DNA from: Amphritea atlantica
Lineage (GTDB): Bacteria > Pseudomonadota > Gammaproteobacteria > Pseudomonadales > Balneatricaceae
Length of the DNA: 64,000 bases
Assembly (NCBI GenBank): GCA_024397875.1
Contig: CP073344.1
Span: 1,293,001 to 1,357,000 of the forward strand
Direction: 5' to 3'
A program made the translations under genes and the position numbers. Shown piece after piece: positions 15,770 through 24,609 of this stretch (positions are counted from its first letter, which is position 1; each line of letters starts with the position of its first letter). Under the pieces are notes generated by a model. It was not told the DNA's origin, ran no database searches, and saw only the letters and a program-made list of their open reading frames with translations.

Positions 15770-16292
15770 ATATTGTTTATAAGAAGCAGGCTGTTATGCC
15801 TTTTTTATTGCTGGAAAAGCGGGACAAAGCCCGGATCAAACTTTAAGACCGTTTTTGTCCTAATGGCTACACTCTAGGTTTTGATACAGTAGCTCTTTAA
15901 CTCCAATCTCAATTTCTTCTGCTTTAGACCTGCCTGCTTTGCTCTGTGCTCAGATGCGTTGTCCGTTTCTCTCCATCATTCCTTGTCACTGCCTTCAGGC
16001 CTCGTTCTCACGTGACGTTCATAGCGCTCAGTTACTTCATGTTCAAATTCGGGCCTGTAATAGGCTCTCGAATCATCAGGCCACTTCATTGTAGACAAAC
16101 AGCCACTATTGAATAAGACTGAGAGGAATGTAACAGTGACTGTTTGCGGTAGCGATAACTAAAGAGGCAGGCCCCTGACGTTTGATCAGGCTGTTTTTTG
16201 AGGAGAGCAAGGGTAGTGTTTTAAGAAGTGAAGCTTGGGGTTCAATAGACAATGATACCTTTGTATTTTTCCTGAATATAGGACTTTAAAAT
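15770..16292. other. 523-bp region without a recognisable gene
   Basis: A weak hairpin with a T-run (AGGC-TGTTAT-GCCTTTTTT near 15788) may end read-through from the repeat array. Otherwise nothing is supported; the DNA becomes AT-rich toward the next gene, whose AGGA ribosome-binding site is near 16281. Confidence 0.5.
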
Positions 16293-16964
16293 ATGGCTAT
16301 AGGTGATTTAAAAATAGAAATAACACTTGGAGAAAGAATCGTTTCTTCGATATTAGGCGTTTTCTTTGCGCTGATCTCTTTTTTTATTTTGGTGTCTTTG
16401 CTTATTTCTATTTTTAATGACTCTGATGCTTTAAATATATCTATTAAAGCTTTTTTATTGTTATTGTTTGTTGGTGTTTTTTATTCTTGTATTAAGTATA
16501 CCTATCGGGCACTCAGTGGCTATGAGGTAGTCAATGCGTTTAAAGAAGACGGTCTCGATGAGTCGGTTATACAGAAAAGTCATATTTCAGAGGTTGATGC
16601 CTCTGATCTGAGGGCTCAGTATTATGATTGGCGGAAAAAACGCAATGAGAGGAGTGACAAAAAGTATGAACTCAAAAGGAAGGTCTATAACTATCTGGCT
16701 AAGGTGGTTGGCTCAGCGTTAATTGTTGTGTTTGTTTTGGTGATTGGCGGGCAGCTTGTATTGTATTTGAAAAATGGCGAGTGGTTATCACTGCCCCTTG
16801 ATATAGTCGTTCCTTATTTGTCTGATGATTTTGTGCAGTGGTATTTTGAACCATTAAACTGGGTTGGTTTGCATAGCATTCTTGCATGGTTTTTAAGTCA
16901 TGTGCCGTTATCTTTGATCCTGCTGATAGGCGGGCTGTGCTTTTTTTCTTTAAAGGATGATTAA
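16293..16964 (+). CDS. Hypothetical integral membrane protein, 223 aa
   Basis: Not recognised. Two membrane segments occur near the N-terminus (SSILGVFFALISFFILVSLL and KAFLLLLFVGVFYSCI). A charged cytoplasmic region of about 60 residues follows (YYDWRKKRNERSDKKYELKRK), then a third helix (GSALIVVFVLVIGGQLVLYL) and a C-terminal helix (LSHVPLSLILLIGGLCFFSL). Its DNA is clearly more AT-rich than the neighbouring phn genes, which suggests recent acquisition, although it lies outside the attR boundary. No operon partner. Confidence 0.72.
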   Translation: MAIGDLKIEITLGERIVSSILGVFFALISFFILVSLLISIFNDSDALNISIKAFLLLLFVGVFYSCIKYTYRALSGYEVVNAFKEDGLDESVIQKSHISEVDASDLRAQYYDWRKKRNERSDKKYELKRKVYNYLAKVVGSALIVVFVLVIGGQLVLYLKNGEWLSLPLDIVVPYLSDDFVQWYFEPLNWVGLHSILAWFLSHVPLSLILLIGGLCFFSLKDD

Positions 16965-17164
16965 TTGATTTAACACTGATTTTTTAAAAAAGGCTGTCAT
17001 CGGTTGAATGTATTTATAAGGAGTATGCTTATAGGGGGGCATCAGTAATGCTGGCTTATAACAGGGACACCAACCAAAATTGCAATGTATTTTCCTTAGC
17101 TTCCCAACCCTATTTTAAGGTTTTCGACAGATAACCTGAGTCTGACTGAATTTACTTCATACCC

Positions 17165-17203
17165 ATCCAACCTCTTTAGGAAAGACTCTGAAAGAGGTTG
17201 GAT
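17165..17203. other. Perfect 13-bp hairpin without a T-run
   Basis: ATCCAACCTCTTT (17165-17177) and AAAGAGGTTGGAT (17191-17203) enclose a 13-nt loop. No poly-T follows, so it is not a standard terminator; it may be part of a small RNA or a binding site. Confidence 0.55.
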
Positions 17204-17291
17204 TAAGCGGGTCATTCCGTTATCTATTTTCTTCCACCTGATCAGTGCACGGTTTACGATTTTTATGTTGCCCATCTCTAGGGACTACAGG

Positions 17292-17309
17292 GTGTCATAT
17301 ATTTTTCAT
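17292..17309 (+). promoter_or_regulatory. PhoB-box-like sequence upstream of the phosphonate cluster
   Basis: GTGTCAT-ATAT-TTTTCAT: two 7-bp direct repeats separated by 4 A/T bases, against the E. coli consensus CTGTCAT-4 nt-CTGTCAT (6/7 and 5/7 matches). It lies 51 bp before the first gene, consistent with phosphate-starvation control. Confidence 0.6.
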
Positions 17310-17359
17310 CTCTGAAGCTTAGGCTTCCTCTTTTTCAACGATGATATAAGAGAGCGAAT

Positions 17360-17971
17360 ATGAAAAGGTTATCAGAGCATCCCAGTCTTGCGGCTGATGC
17401 ACAGATACGGGATGTTGAATTTGGTCGTTTTAATGAGGTTGGCGAGCGTTGCAAACTGGTGAATTCACGTTTGGATGACTACGCCTATATCGGTAATGAT
17501 GCCGACATCATTAATACAACGATCGGTAAGTTCTGTTCGGTTGCCTCTCATACCCGGCTGAATCCTGGCAACCATCCGGTGGAAAAAGCGGCGATGCATC
17601 ACTTTACCTATCGCAGTTCAATGTATGGCTTAGGCGACGACGATGAATCCTTTTTTCAGTGGCGCCGGGATCAGCCAGTCAAAATTGGCAATGATGTCTG
17701 GATCGGTCACGGGGCGGTTGTGCTGGCCGGAGTTACTGTGGGCAATGGTGCGGTGATCGCCGCGGGAGCCGTGGTATCCAAAGATGTAGGCGACTACGCC
17801 ATCGTTGGCGGTGTACCGGCTAAACCGATCCGTCAACGCTTCAGTGAAGAGGTTATTCAGGGGTTTAATCTGATATGTTGGTGGGACTGGGAAGATGCGC
17901 TGCTGCGTGAGCGAATGGCGGATTTTCGTACACTATCCGGTGAAGATTTTCTGGCAAAGTATATTGAATGA
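17360..17971 (+). CDS. Hexapeptide-repeat acyltransferase of phosphonate clusters
   Basis: A left-handed beta-helix acetyltransferase of the xenobiotic acetyltransferase type, 203 aa. Hexapeptide repeats run through [19 protein letters not shown] and, after a loop with the likely catalytic His ([15 protein letters not shown]), through [24 protein letters not shown] to [20 protein letters not shown]. Members with this architecture recur in C-P lyase clusters and are annotated as phosphonate-metabolism transferases; the acyl acceptor is not settled (aminoalkylphosphonates are plausible, by analogy with PhnO). It is the first gene after the PhoB-box-like site and 118 bp ahead of phnC. Confidence 0.85.
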   Translation: MKRLSEHPSLAADAQIRDVEFGRFNEVGERCKLVNSRLDDYAYIGNDADIINTTIGKFCSVASHTRLNPGNHPVEKAAMHHFTYRSSMYGLGDDDESFFQWRRDQPVKIGNDVWIGHGAVVLAGVTVGNGAVIAAGAVVSKDVGDYAIVGGVPAKPIRQRFSEEVIQGFNLICWWDWEDALLRERMADFRTLSGEDFLAKYIE

Positions 17972-18036
17972 GTGGCGCTGAGTAGTCGTCCAGTTATATA
18001 AAACTGTAAAGAAACTAACATGTCTAGATAACTTCA

Positions 18037-18054
18037 CTGTCATAAAACCAACCT
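18037..18054 (+). promoter_or_regulatory. Possible PhoB half-site before phnC
   Basis: CTGTCAT-AAAA-CCAACCT: the first 7-mer is a perfect PhoB repeat, the second is poor. It lies 53 bp before phnC and could mark a second, weaker promoter. Confidence 0.4.
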
Positions 18055-18061
18055 AAGCTTG

Positions 18062-18092
18062 CATGCAATCAAATAGAGGATTGGATTGCATG
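18062..18092 (+). promoter_or_regulatory. Inverted repeat enclosing the phnC ribosome-binding site
   Basis: CATGCAATC (18062-18070) is complementary to GATTGCATG (18084-18092), which includes the phnC ATG. The AGAGGA Shine-Dalgarno sequence is in the 13-nt loop, so a folded transcript would bury the start codon in the stem. Confidence 0.5.
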
Positions 18093-18920
18093 TCTGCTAT
18101 CAAAATTACTGCTTTGCGAAAAAGTTTCAATCGGGTTTCGGTTTTGAAAGATGTTTCGATTGAAGTGCAAAAAGGTGAAATGGTTGCCCTGATCGGTTCT
18201 TCCGGTTCGGGTAAATCAACCCTGATGCGTCACCTCTCCGGCCTGACATTCGCTGATCGTTCATCTCCATCGAGTGTAGAAGTGTTGGGGCGTAAAGTTC
18301 AGAAAAACGGCCGTCCTGCCAAACAGCTTCGTGCTACCCGGGCCCGCATCGGTAATGTGTTTCAGCAGTTCAATCTCGTTAACCGGCTCAGTGTGCAGAC
18401 CAATGTTCTGATTGGTGCGTTAAGTCGTATCCCTACCTATCGCAGCCTGCTGGGCTGGTTTACTAAAGAGGAAAAGCTCAAAGCGCTGCAGGCCCTGGAG
18501 TCTGTCGGGCTCAGAGAGCATGCGCTGAAGCGCGCTTCTTATCTGTCCGGTGGCCAACAGCAGCGGGTGGCGATCGCCCGAGGGCTGATGCAGGAGGCCG
18601 AAGTTATCCTTGCCGATGAGCCGATCGCCTCTCTGGATCCGGAATCATCCAGACTAGTGATGGAAACATTGCAGAAGATCAACCGGGAACTGGGTATCAC
18701 CGTTGTGGTAACCCTGCATCAGGTTGATTATGCGCAGAAATATTGTCGTCGTGCGATCGCTTTGAAAGAGGGTGAGGTCTATTTCGATGGTCCTATTGAA
18801 GATCTGGACACCGCTCTGCTAACCGATCTGTATGGCACCAATATACCCGAAGGATCGCGTGGATATCAGGCAAATGAATTGCCTGAAAAACTTTCTGATT
18901 TTGAACTTAACCCTGTTTAA
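18090..18920 (+). CDS. phnC: Phosphonate ABC transporter ATP-binding protein PhnC
   Basis: Energises uptake of phosphonates through PhnDE at the inner membrane. The 276-aa ATPase shows Walker [10 protein letters not shown], the Q-loop [11 protein letters not shown], signature [14 protein letters not shown], Walker [15 protein letters not shown] and the switch histidine in [11 protein letters not shown]. The insertion between Walker A and Q-loop (residues ~55-85) and the [10 protein letters not shown] segment are typical of PhnC. An upstream in-frame ATG at 18063 lacks a ribosome-binding site; ATG 18090 has AGAGGA nine bases before it and gives the usual N-terminus [13 protein letters not shown]. 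It starts the phnCDE block, 30 bp before phnD. Confidence 0.95.
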   Translation: MSAIKITALRKSFNRVSVLKDVSIEVQKGEMVALIGSSGSGKSTLMRHLSGLTFADRSSPSSVEVLGRKVQKNGRPAKQLRATRARIGNVFQQFNLVNRLSVQTNVLIGALSRIPTYRSLLGWFTKEEKLKALQALESVGLREHALKRASYLSGGQQQRVAIARGLMQEAEVILADEPIASLDPESSRLVMETLQKINRELGITVVVTLHQVDYAQKYCRRAIALKEGEVYFDGPIEDLDTALLTDLYGTNIPEGSRGYQANELPEKLSDFELNPV

Positions 18921-18950
18921 ACCCTGAACTTAAACCCGGAGTAAAACCCA

Positions 18951-19964
18951 ATGAAACTTAAGCAAGTGTTTTCCAGGCTGGCTGCTGGTCTGGCGGTAAC
19001 TGCTGCATTGACTGGTGTCAGTGTTGCTCAGGCTGAAGAAACTAAGACGCTGAATTTTGGCATCATCTCGACAGAGTCCTCCCAGAACCTGAAGACTATC
19101 TGGGTTCCGTTTCTGGCTGATATGTCTGCCAAGCTGAATATGGAAGTTAAGCCTTTTTTTGCTTCTGACTATGCGGGCATTATCCAGGCAATGCGTTTTA
19201 ACAAGGTTGATGTTGCCTGGTACGGCAACAAGTCCGCGATGGAAGCGGTAGACCGAGCGGGTGGTGAGATCTTTGCCCAGACTGTTGATGTGTCGGGTAA
19301 CCCGGGTTACTGGAGTGTTCTGCTGGCGCCTTCCGACAATGACACACTGAACAGTGTTGAAGACGTACTGGAACACAGTAACGAACTGGCATTCGGTAAC
19401 GGTGATCCTAACTCCACTTCAGGTTTCCTGGTACCTAGCTATTACGTATTTGCAAAAAATGGTGTTGATGCGAAAAAAGCGTTCAAGCGTGTCACCAACG
19501 CCAGCCACGAAGCCAACTTTATGGCGGTGGCTAACGGCCAGGTTGATGTTGCGACAAACAACACTGAAAACCTTGCCCGCGTAGCAATTACTCATCCGAA
19601 AATGGTCGATAAAGTTAAGGTGATCTGGAAGTCGCCGCTGATCCCGTCTGATCCTATTGTATGGCGTAAGAATCTGTCTGAATCAGACAAAGGCAAGATC
19701 TATGACTTCTTCATGAGCTATGGAAAAACTAACAATGATAAGGAGCTGGATATTCTGAAGGACCTGCAATGGGCTCCGTTCAAGGCTTCCAGCGATGATC
19801 AGTTACTGCCTATTCGTCAGCTGGCGCTGTTTAAGAATCGTGCAAAGATGATCAATAACTCAGCTCTGTCTGATGCTGAAAAAGCACAGAAAATCAACGA
19901 GATTGATGAGCAGCTGGCTGTGCTGAACCGTCGTATGGCGGCCCTTCAGGCGGCTGCGCTGTAA
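18951..19964 (+). CDS. phnD: Phosphonate ABC transporter substrate-binding protein PhnD
   Basis: Periplasmic binding protein delivering alkylphosphonates to PhnCE. The signal peptide spans residues 1-28 (LAAGLAVTAALTGVSVAQAE; cleavage after AQA), and a 309-residue mature protein follows with the type 2 periplasmic-binding fold. Typical PhnD segments are visible: LNFGIISTESSQNL, VDVAWYGNKSAMEAV, FGNGDPNSTSGFLVPSYYVF (the loop that binds the phosphonate group) and VATNNTENLAR. GGAG precedes the ATG by 9 nt. Between phnC and phnE on one strand. Confidence 0.95.
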   Translation: MKLKQVFSRLAAGLAVTAALTGVSVAQAEETKTLNFGIISTESSQNLKTIWVPFLADMSAKLNMEVKPFFASDYAGIIQAMRFNKVDVAWYGNKSAMEAVDRAGGEIFAQTVDVSGNPGYWSVLLAPSDNDTLNSVEDVLEHSNELAFGNGDPNSTSGFLVPSYYVFAKNGVDAKKAFKRVTNASHEANFMAVANGQVDVATNNTENLARVAITHPKMVDKVKVIWKSPLIPSDPIVWRKNLSESDKGKIYDFFMSYGKTNNDKELDILKDLQWAPFKASSDDQLLPIRQLALFKNRAKMINNSALSDAEKAQKINEIDEQLAVLNRRMAALQAAAL

Positions 19965-20047
19965 TGATCTGACAACGGGCAGTACCTGTCTCTGCTTTTT
20001 GTCAGGCAGGGCTGCCGGTTTTCTGTTTTCTCTACCGGGACCAGACG

Positions 20048-20845
20048 ATGACCACAGATTCATATGTGAATACAAATGCCGTAGTCAGCAAGCCATTTAA
20101 CTGGATGGCCGCGCTGAGTTGGGGTGTTTTATTCGCCATGCTTGGATGGGGATGGGAAGGTGCAGAGATGAACCCCATGGTATTGATCCGTGATTCGGGC
20201 AATATGGCGGAGTTTGCAGCTGACTTTTTTCCACCCGATTTCAGCGATATTAAATTTTACCTCGAAGAGATGGCGATCACGATTCATATCGCCCTCTGGG
20301 GAACCGTTCTTTCGATACTGTTATCGATCCCTTTTGGCATTCTCAGTTCGGAAAACCTGATGCCGGTATGGATCTATCAGCCGGTGCGTCGATTGATGGA
20401 TGCTAGCCGTGCCATCAATGAGATGGTATTCGCCATGCTGTTTGTCGTGGCGGTAGGTCTGGGGCCATTTGCCGGCGTGCTGGCGCTGTTTATTCATACC
20501 ACAGGGGTGTTGGCGAAACTGTTTTCAGAAGCGGTTGAAGCAATTGATCCACGACCTGTTGAGGGTGTCAGAGCAACCGGTGCCAATATTTTTGAAGAGA
20601 TTCTCTACGGTGTTATTCCTCAGGTTCTGCCTCTGTGGATCTCCTATTCACTCTACCGTTTTGAATCCAACGTACGTTCAGCGACGGTTGTCGGAATGGT
20701 GGGCGCGGGCGGGATAGGCGTAATTCTCTGGGAGAGCATTCGTGGTTTCCAGTTTCAGCAAACCTGCGCGGTGATGATCGTTATTGTTATCTGTGTAACC
20801 CTGACCGACCTGTTGTCTCAGCGGCTGCGCAAAGCATTTATCTGA
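20048..20845 (+). CDS. phnE: Phosphonate ABC transporter permease PhnE
   Basis: Inner-membrane channel of the phosphonate importer, 265 aa. The N-terminal hydrophobic stretch ([18 protein letters not shown]) is followed by the conserved [19 protein letters not shown] and further helices ([20 protein letters not shown] and others). The EAA-type loop that contacts PhnC reads [20 protein letters not shown], and the conserved [20 protein letters not shown] lies near the C-terminus. It is the only permease, so the transporter is predicted to use a PhnE homodimer. phnF follows after 32 bp. Confidence 0.95.
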   Translation: MTTDSYVNTNAVVSKPFNWMAALSWGVLFAMLGWGWEGAEMNPMVLIRDSGNMAEFAADFFPPDFSDIKFYLEEMAITIHIALWGTVLSILLSIPFGILSSENLMPVWIYQPVRRLMDASRAINEMVFAMLFVVAVGLGPFAGVLALFIHTTGVLAKLFSEAVEAIDPRPVEGVRATGANIFEEILYGVIPQVLPLWISYSLYRFESNVRSATVVGMVGAGGIGVILWESIRGFQFQQTCAVMIVIVICVTLTDLLSQRLRKAFI

Positions 20846-20877
20846 CATTTTTTTAGCTCTGGAACTTGTATAGACAA

Positions 20878-21576
20878 ATGGCTATTTATCGCGAGATTGC
20901 GACACAACTGAGAGATGAGATTGGTGCCCGGTATATATCCGGGGACCTGCTGCCATCGGAAAATCAACTGGCTGAACGCTTTGATGTAAACCGGCATACC
21001 GTCAGACGAGCGATTGACGAACTCGTTCAGGATGGGCTGGTGCGCCGTCATCAGGGGCTTGGCTGCCGTGTAGTGCAGAAACCGATCGACTATGCACTGC
21101 ATGACCGGGCGGCATTTTCTCATAACCTGAATCAGATCGGACTGGGGCTGGAAACCGAAGTGTTGGGTCGCCGGATTACGGTATTGCCTGACATCCTGGC
21201 TGAGCAACTGGCGCTGGCGGAGGGTACTACCGTACTGGAAGTTCAGACCCGTCGCTTTATTGGCCCCGACCCTGTGTGCCTAATCCGCCATTATCTTTTC
21301 GATCTGCCGGATGATGCCCTGGGTGGGTTTGTTGAGGGGTCGCTGCACTCTTATTTGCTGCAGCATTTCGATCTTGAGTTGCAGCGGGGCAGCACCCGTT
21401 TACGGGCCAGAATGCCAACCTTTGATGAGTGTAATCAGTTAGCAATAAGTCGCGGGGTTCCGGTAATGGAGGTATATACCCGCAACTTTTGCCGTCAAAC
21501 CGGGCAGCTGCGGGAATACTCAATCGCCCGCAGCCGAAGCGATTTTTTTGAATACCGAGTGGAACCAAAACCATGA
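20878..21576 (+). CDS. phnF: GntR-family regulator PhnF
   Basis: Transcription factor of the HutC subfamily that accompanies C-P lyase genes. The 232-aa protein has an N-terminal winged helix (YREIATQLRDEIGARY, SENQLAERFDVNRHTVRRAI) and a C-terminal UTRA ligand-binding domain with the typical EGTTVLEVQTRRF and SLHSYLLQHFDLELQRGSTRLRA. Collinear with E. coli PhnF. The frame is open from a TTG at 20866, but ATG 20878 begins the conserved region; neither has a strong ribosome-binding site, so coupling to phnE is possible. The stop overlaps phnG by ATGA. Ligand and operator are unknown. Confidence 0.92.
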   Translation: MAIYREIATQLRDEIGARYISGDLLPSENQLAERFDVNRHTVRRAIDELVQDGLVRRHQGLGCRVVQKPIDYALHDRAAFSHNLNQIGLGLETEVLGRRITVLPDILAEQLALAEGTTVLEVQTRRFIGPDPVCLIRHYLFDLPDDALGGFVEGSLHSYLLQHFDLELQRGSTRLRARMPTFDECNQLAISRGVPVMEVYTRNFCRQTGQLREYSIARSRSDFFEYRVEPKP

Positions 21577-22022
21577 ATATTAGTACTGAACAGCGTCAGC
21601 ATTGGATCGCTGTGCTGGCAAAAGCGCCCACTGAGGCACTGCGGACGCTATCCGATTCAGTGGTCAGTGATATGCAGTTCGAAGTGATCCGTGAGCCGGA
21701 GATCGGTTTGATGCAGGTGCGCGCACGTATGGGCGGTACCGGGGATGCATTCAATATGGGGGACATGACAGTTACCCGCTGCGTGGTGCGCAGTCATAAC
21801 GATACCCTGGGATTCAGTTACATTGCCGGTCGCAATAAACCCCATGCACTGCGGGCGGCGCAGCTTGATGCAATGTTGCAGCTGTCAGACTTTCATCAGC
21901 GCCTGATTGACACGGTTATTGAGCCGCTTAAGCAACAGCTAATCAATACCCGGCAGGTAAAGCAGCAAGCTATTGCTGCCACCAAAGTTGATTTCTTTAC
22001 TCTGGTCAGAGGGGAGGACTAA
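21573..22022 (+). CDS. phnG: Carbon-phosphorus lyase complex subunit PhnG
   Basis: Small subunit of the PhnGHIJ core complex, which with PhnI exchanges the adenine of ATP for the phosphonate to give ribose-1-phosphonate triphosphate. The 149-aa length is usual, and the protein contains the family stretch EIGLMQVRARMGGTGDAFNMGD followed by TVTRCVVR and GFSYIAGRNKPHALRAAQLDA. Overlaps phnF by 4 bp and is followed by phnH after 3 bp. Confidence 0.94.
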   Translation: MNISTEQRQHWIAVLAKAPTEALRTLSDSVVSDMQFEVIREPEIGLMQVRARMGGTGDAFNMGDMTVTRCVVRSHNDTLGFSYIAGRNKPHALRAAQLDAMLQLSDFHQRLIDTVIEPLKQQLINTRQVKQQAIAATKVDFFTLVRGED

Positions 22023-22025
22023 CGA

Positions 22026-22631
22026 ATGAACAGTATCGCACTTCAGATTGGCTTCAGGGACAGCGTGACCAATGCGCAACAGGTGTTTCGTTCGCTACTG
22101 ACAGTAATGAGCGAACCGGGCGTAATTGAAACGCTGGATCAGACCGAGGCGCTGGATACTCTTTCGCCGGCAGCATTTTCAACCTGTTTAGCGCTCCTGG
22201 ATTCAACCACCCGGCTCTGGCTGGCGGAGCGGTTTGCTATCGATAGCGTGATAAGAAATCTCAGTTTTCATAGCGGCTGCCGTCTGACTGGCAATGCTAA
22301 CGAAGCGGATTTTGTACTCTGTCCGGCAGATCAGTTGCCACCACTGGAGCTGCTTAAACTGGGTTCCGCTGAATACCCTGACCGGGGCTGCACTCTGCTG
22401 GTTCAGGTCGGACAGCTGTCTGACAGGGTGTTGCCCGGGGCCGATGTCTTGCGTTTGCAGGGGCCTGGAATAGCGGATCAGCGAATCTTGTCGGTTGAAT
22501 CACTGCCCGCCGAGCTGATCCGCTATCTGACTGAACGGCCCGATCCGTTTCCGCTGGGGCTGGATATTGTATTGCTGGCGGGGGGATCAGTTACGGCGAT
22601 ACCCCGCACCACTATTGTGGAGGTGAACTGA
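22026..22631 (+). CDS. phnH: Carbon-phosphorus lyase complex subunit PhnH
   Basis: A 201-aa subunit of the C-P lyase core; in the E. coli structure it is a PLP-transferase-like fold without cofactor that caps PhnJ. Family features seen: FRDSVTNAQQVFRSLLTVMSEPG near the N-terminus, ALLDSTTRLWL, and GCTLLVQVGQL followed by RLQGPGI and PFPLGLDIVLLAGGSVTAIPRTT at the C-terminus. Its TGA overlaps the phnI ATG (TGATG), indicating coupled synthesis of complex partners. Confidence 0.94.
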   Translation: MNSIALQIGFRDSVTNAQQVFRSLLTVMSEPGVIETLDQTEALDTLSPAAFSTCLALLDSTTRLWLAERFAIDSVIRNLSFHSGCRLTGNANEADFVLCPADQLPPLELLKLGSAEYPDRGCTLLVQVGQLSDRVLPGADVLRLQGPGIADQRILSVESLPAELIRYLTERPDPFPLGLDIVLLAGGSVTAIPRTTIVEVN

Positions 22632-23752
22632 TGTATGTAGCTGTTAAAGGAGGCGAAAAGGCTATTCGTGCAGCCCATAAACTGCTGGCGATCAGCCGTC
22701 GCGGTGATCCGGCGGAAGCTGAACTGGGCGTTAAACAGGTTGAACAGCAGCTGTCACTGGCTGTGGCCCGGGTGATGACCGAGGGTTCGGTGTATGACCC
22801 CGAACTGGCAGCGCTGGCTATCAAACAGTCTGCCGGCGATCTGGTGGAAGCGATCTTTCTGTTGCGGGCGTATAAGACCACGCTGAACCGCTTTGGTATC
22901 AGTGTGCCGGTCAATACCGGGCAGATGCAGATTGAGCGGCGTATCTCAGCCACCTATAAAGATGTCCCCGGTGGCCAGGTACTGGGGCCAACCTTTGATT
23001 ATACCCACCGTTTGCTGGATTTCAGTCTGATGGCCGAGGGCGAGTTCGACAATCATTCCGATAGCCAGTCAGACACTGCCGATTGTGAAGCTGCTGATTC
23101 TGAACAGGGCACCGACGCTGTATCAAAAGTGCTGGCGATTCTGGAACGCGAAAGTCTGATGGTCCGCGAGACCGATCATCAGACTGAGCCCACCGATATC
23201 ACCCGCGACCCGATCACCTACCCGGCTGATCGCAGTGCCCGTTTGCAGTCTCTGGTGCAGGGAGATGAGGGCTTTCTGCTGGCACTGGGGTATTCCACCC
23301 AGCGGGGCTATGGTCGCAACCACCCCTTTGCGGGTGAGATCCGCATCGGAGAGGTCGAGGTCTCCATTGTGCCGGAGGAGCTGGGGTTCGAGATTGAGAT
23401 CGGTTCTATCCAGATGACTGAGTGCGAAATGGTGAATGGCTTTACCCGTCATACTGATGGCGATGTGAAGTTCACCCGTGGTTACGGGCTGGGCTTTGGA
23501 CAGTGTGAGCGGAAAGCGATGGCGATGGCTCTGGTCGACCGCTCGCTGCAGGCGGCTGACTACGATGAAGAGGTGGTTTCGCCGGCGCAGCAGGAGGAAT
23601 TTGTATTGTCTCACTGCGATAACGTTGAAGCCGCAGGCTTCGTATCCCACCTGAAACTGCCTCATTACGTTGATTTCCAGTCTGAGCTGGAGCTGTTGCG
23701 TCGTATACGGGCTGCTGAGCGGAGTGACTCTGCTAAGGAAACAAACTCATGA
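22631..23752 (+). CDS. phnI: Carbon-phosphorus lyase complex subunit PhnI
   Basis: Nucleosidase subunit that couples alkylphosphonate to ribose-5'-triphosphate with PhnGHL. The 373-aa length is standard. Conserved blocks: MYVAVKGGEKAIRAAHKLLA, RVMTEGSVYDPELAALAIKQ, AYKTTLNRFGIS, RRISATYKDVPGGQVLGPTF-DYTHRLLDF and ALGYSTQRGYGRNHPFAGEI with the later FTRGYGLGFGQCERKAM. A Asp/Glu-rich linker near residues 145-165 (DSQSDTADCEAADSEQGTDA) is a little longer than usual. Overlaps phnJ by 4 bp. Confidence 0.95.
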   Translation: MYVAVKGGEKAIRAAHKLLAISRRGDPAEAELGVKQVEQQLSLAVARVMTEGSVYDPELAALAIKQSAGDLVEAIFLLRAYKTTLNRFGISVPVNTGQMQIERRISATYKDVPGGQVLGPTFDYTHRLLDFSLMAEGEFDNHSDSQSDTADCEAADSEQGTDAVSKVLAILERESLMVRETDHQTEPTDITRDPITYPADRSARLQSLVQGDEGFLLALGYSTQRGYGRNHPFAGEIRIGEVEVSIVPEELGFEIEIGSIQMTECEMVNGFTRHTDGDVKFTRGYGLGFGQCERKAMAMALVDRSLQAADYDEEVVSPAQQEEFVLSHCDNVEAAGFVSHLKLPHYVDFQSELELLRRIRAAERSDSAKETNS

Positions 23753-24609
23753 ATTCGCAGGCAATACGTGAAGGTTATAACTTCGCTTATCTGGATGAAC
23801 AGACTAAACGGATGATCCGCCGGGCACTGCTGAAAGCGGTCGCCATTCCCGGATATCAGGTGCCGTTTGGCGGGCGGGAGATGCCGATGCCCTATGGCTG
23901 GGGAACCGGTGGAATGCAGGTGACCGCGGCCGTGATTGGTCAGAGTGACTGCCTCAAAGTGATTGATCAGGGGGCCGATGACACCACCAATGCCGTGAGT
24001 ATCCGCGCATTTTTCCGTGATCTGACCGGGGTGAAGACCACCGAGAGCACCGAACAGGCGACTCTGATTCAGACCCGTCATCGGATTCCGGAGAAACCAC
24101 TACAGTCAGGTCAGGTGCTGGTGTATCAGGTGCCGATTCCGGAACCATTACGGTTTATTGAGCCGAGTGAAGTGGAAACCCGCAAGATGCATGCGCTTGA
24201 GGATTACGGCGTTATGCACATCAAACTCTACGAGGATATCGCTCAGTTTGGTCATATTGCTACCGCTTACGCCTATCCGGTTCTGGTGAATGGTCGTTAT
24301 GTGATGGACCCGTCACCGATCCCGAAATTTGATAATCCAAAGATGCATAACTCACCCGCTTTACAGCTGTTTGGTGCCGGTCGGGAAAAACGGATCTACG
24401 CCATTCCGCCCTACACAGATGTCCGCAGTCTCGATTTTGAAGACCACCCGTTTGAGGTGCAGACGTGGGAGCACTGTTGCGCTATCTGTGGTTCACGGGA
24501 GAGCTTCCTTGATGAGGTGATTATGGATGATCAGGGGGGGCATGAGTTTATCTGTTCCGATACCGATTATTGCCGTACCCGAATAGAAAAAGGGGAGGTC
24601 GCCGCATGA
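23749..24609 (+). CDS. phnJ: Alpha-D-ribose 1-methylphosphonate 5-phosphate C-P lyase PhnJ
   Basis: Radical SAM enzyme that breaks the C-P bond, releasing the hydrocarbon and ribose cyclic phosphate. The 286-aa protein begins NSQAIREGYNFAYLDEQTKR and contains the conserved GGREMPMPYGWGTGGMQVTA. The C-terminal cysteines have the unusual PhnJ spacing: CCAIC (C-x2-C), then ~20 residues to FICSDTDYC. Three bind the Fe-S cluster and one supplies the thiyl radical in the E. coli enzyme. All are present, so it should be active. Overlaps phnI and phnK by ATGA. Confidence 0.97.
   Translation: MNSQAIREGYNFAYLDEQTKRMIRRALLKAVAIPGYQVPFGGREMPMPYGWGTGGMQVTAAVIGQSDCLKVIDQGADDTTNAVSIRAFFRDLTGVKTTESTEQATLIQTRHRIPEKPLQSGQVLVYQVPIPEPLRFIEPSEVETRKMHALEDYGVMHIKLYEDIAQFGHIATAYAYPVLVNGRYVMDPSPIPKFDNPKMHNSPALQLFGAGREKRIYAIPPYTDVRSLDFEDHPFEVQTWEHCCAICGSRESFLDEVIMDDQGGHEFICSDTDYCRTRIEKGEVAA

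Larger units (their letters stand above)
16965..17359. other. 395-bp gene-free region before the phosphonate cluster
   Basis: Contains the strong hairpin at 17165-17203 and a PhoB-box-like sequence at 17292-17309, described separately. No open frame of interest. Confidence 0.6.

Noticed and set aside
15135..15846. Long open frames on both strands through the tandem array (48-residue periodic proteins)
   Set aside because: The unit length of 144 bp is divisible by three, so frames stay open by periodicity. The frames cross tRNA 3' ends and terminators, lack ribosome-binding sites, and one ends in the GLGRFELP-type string that arises from translating tRNA sequence.
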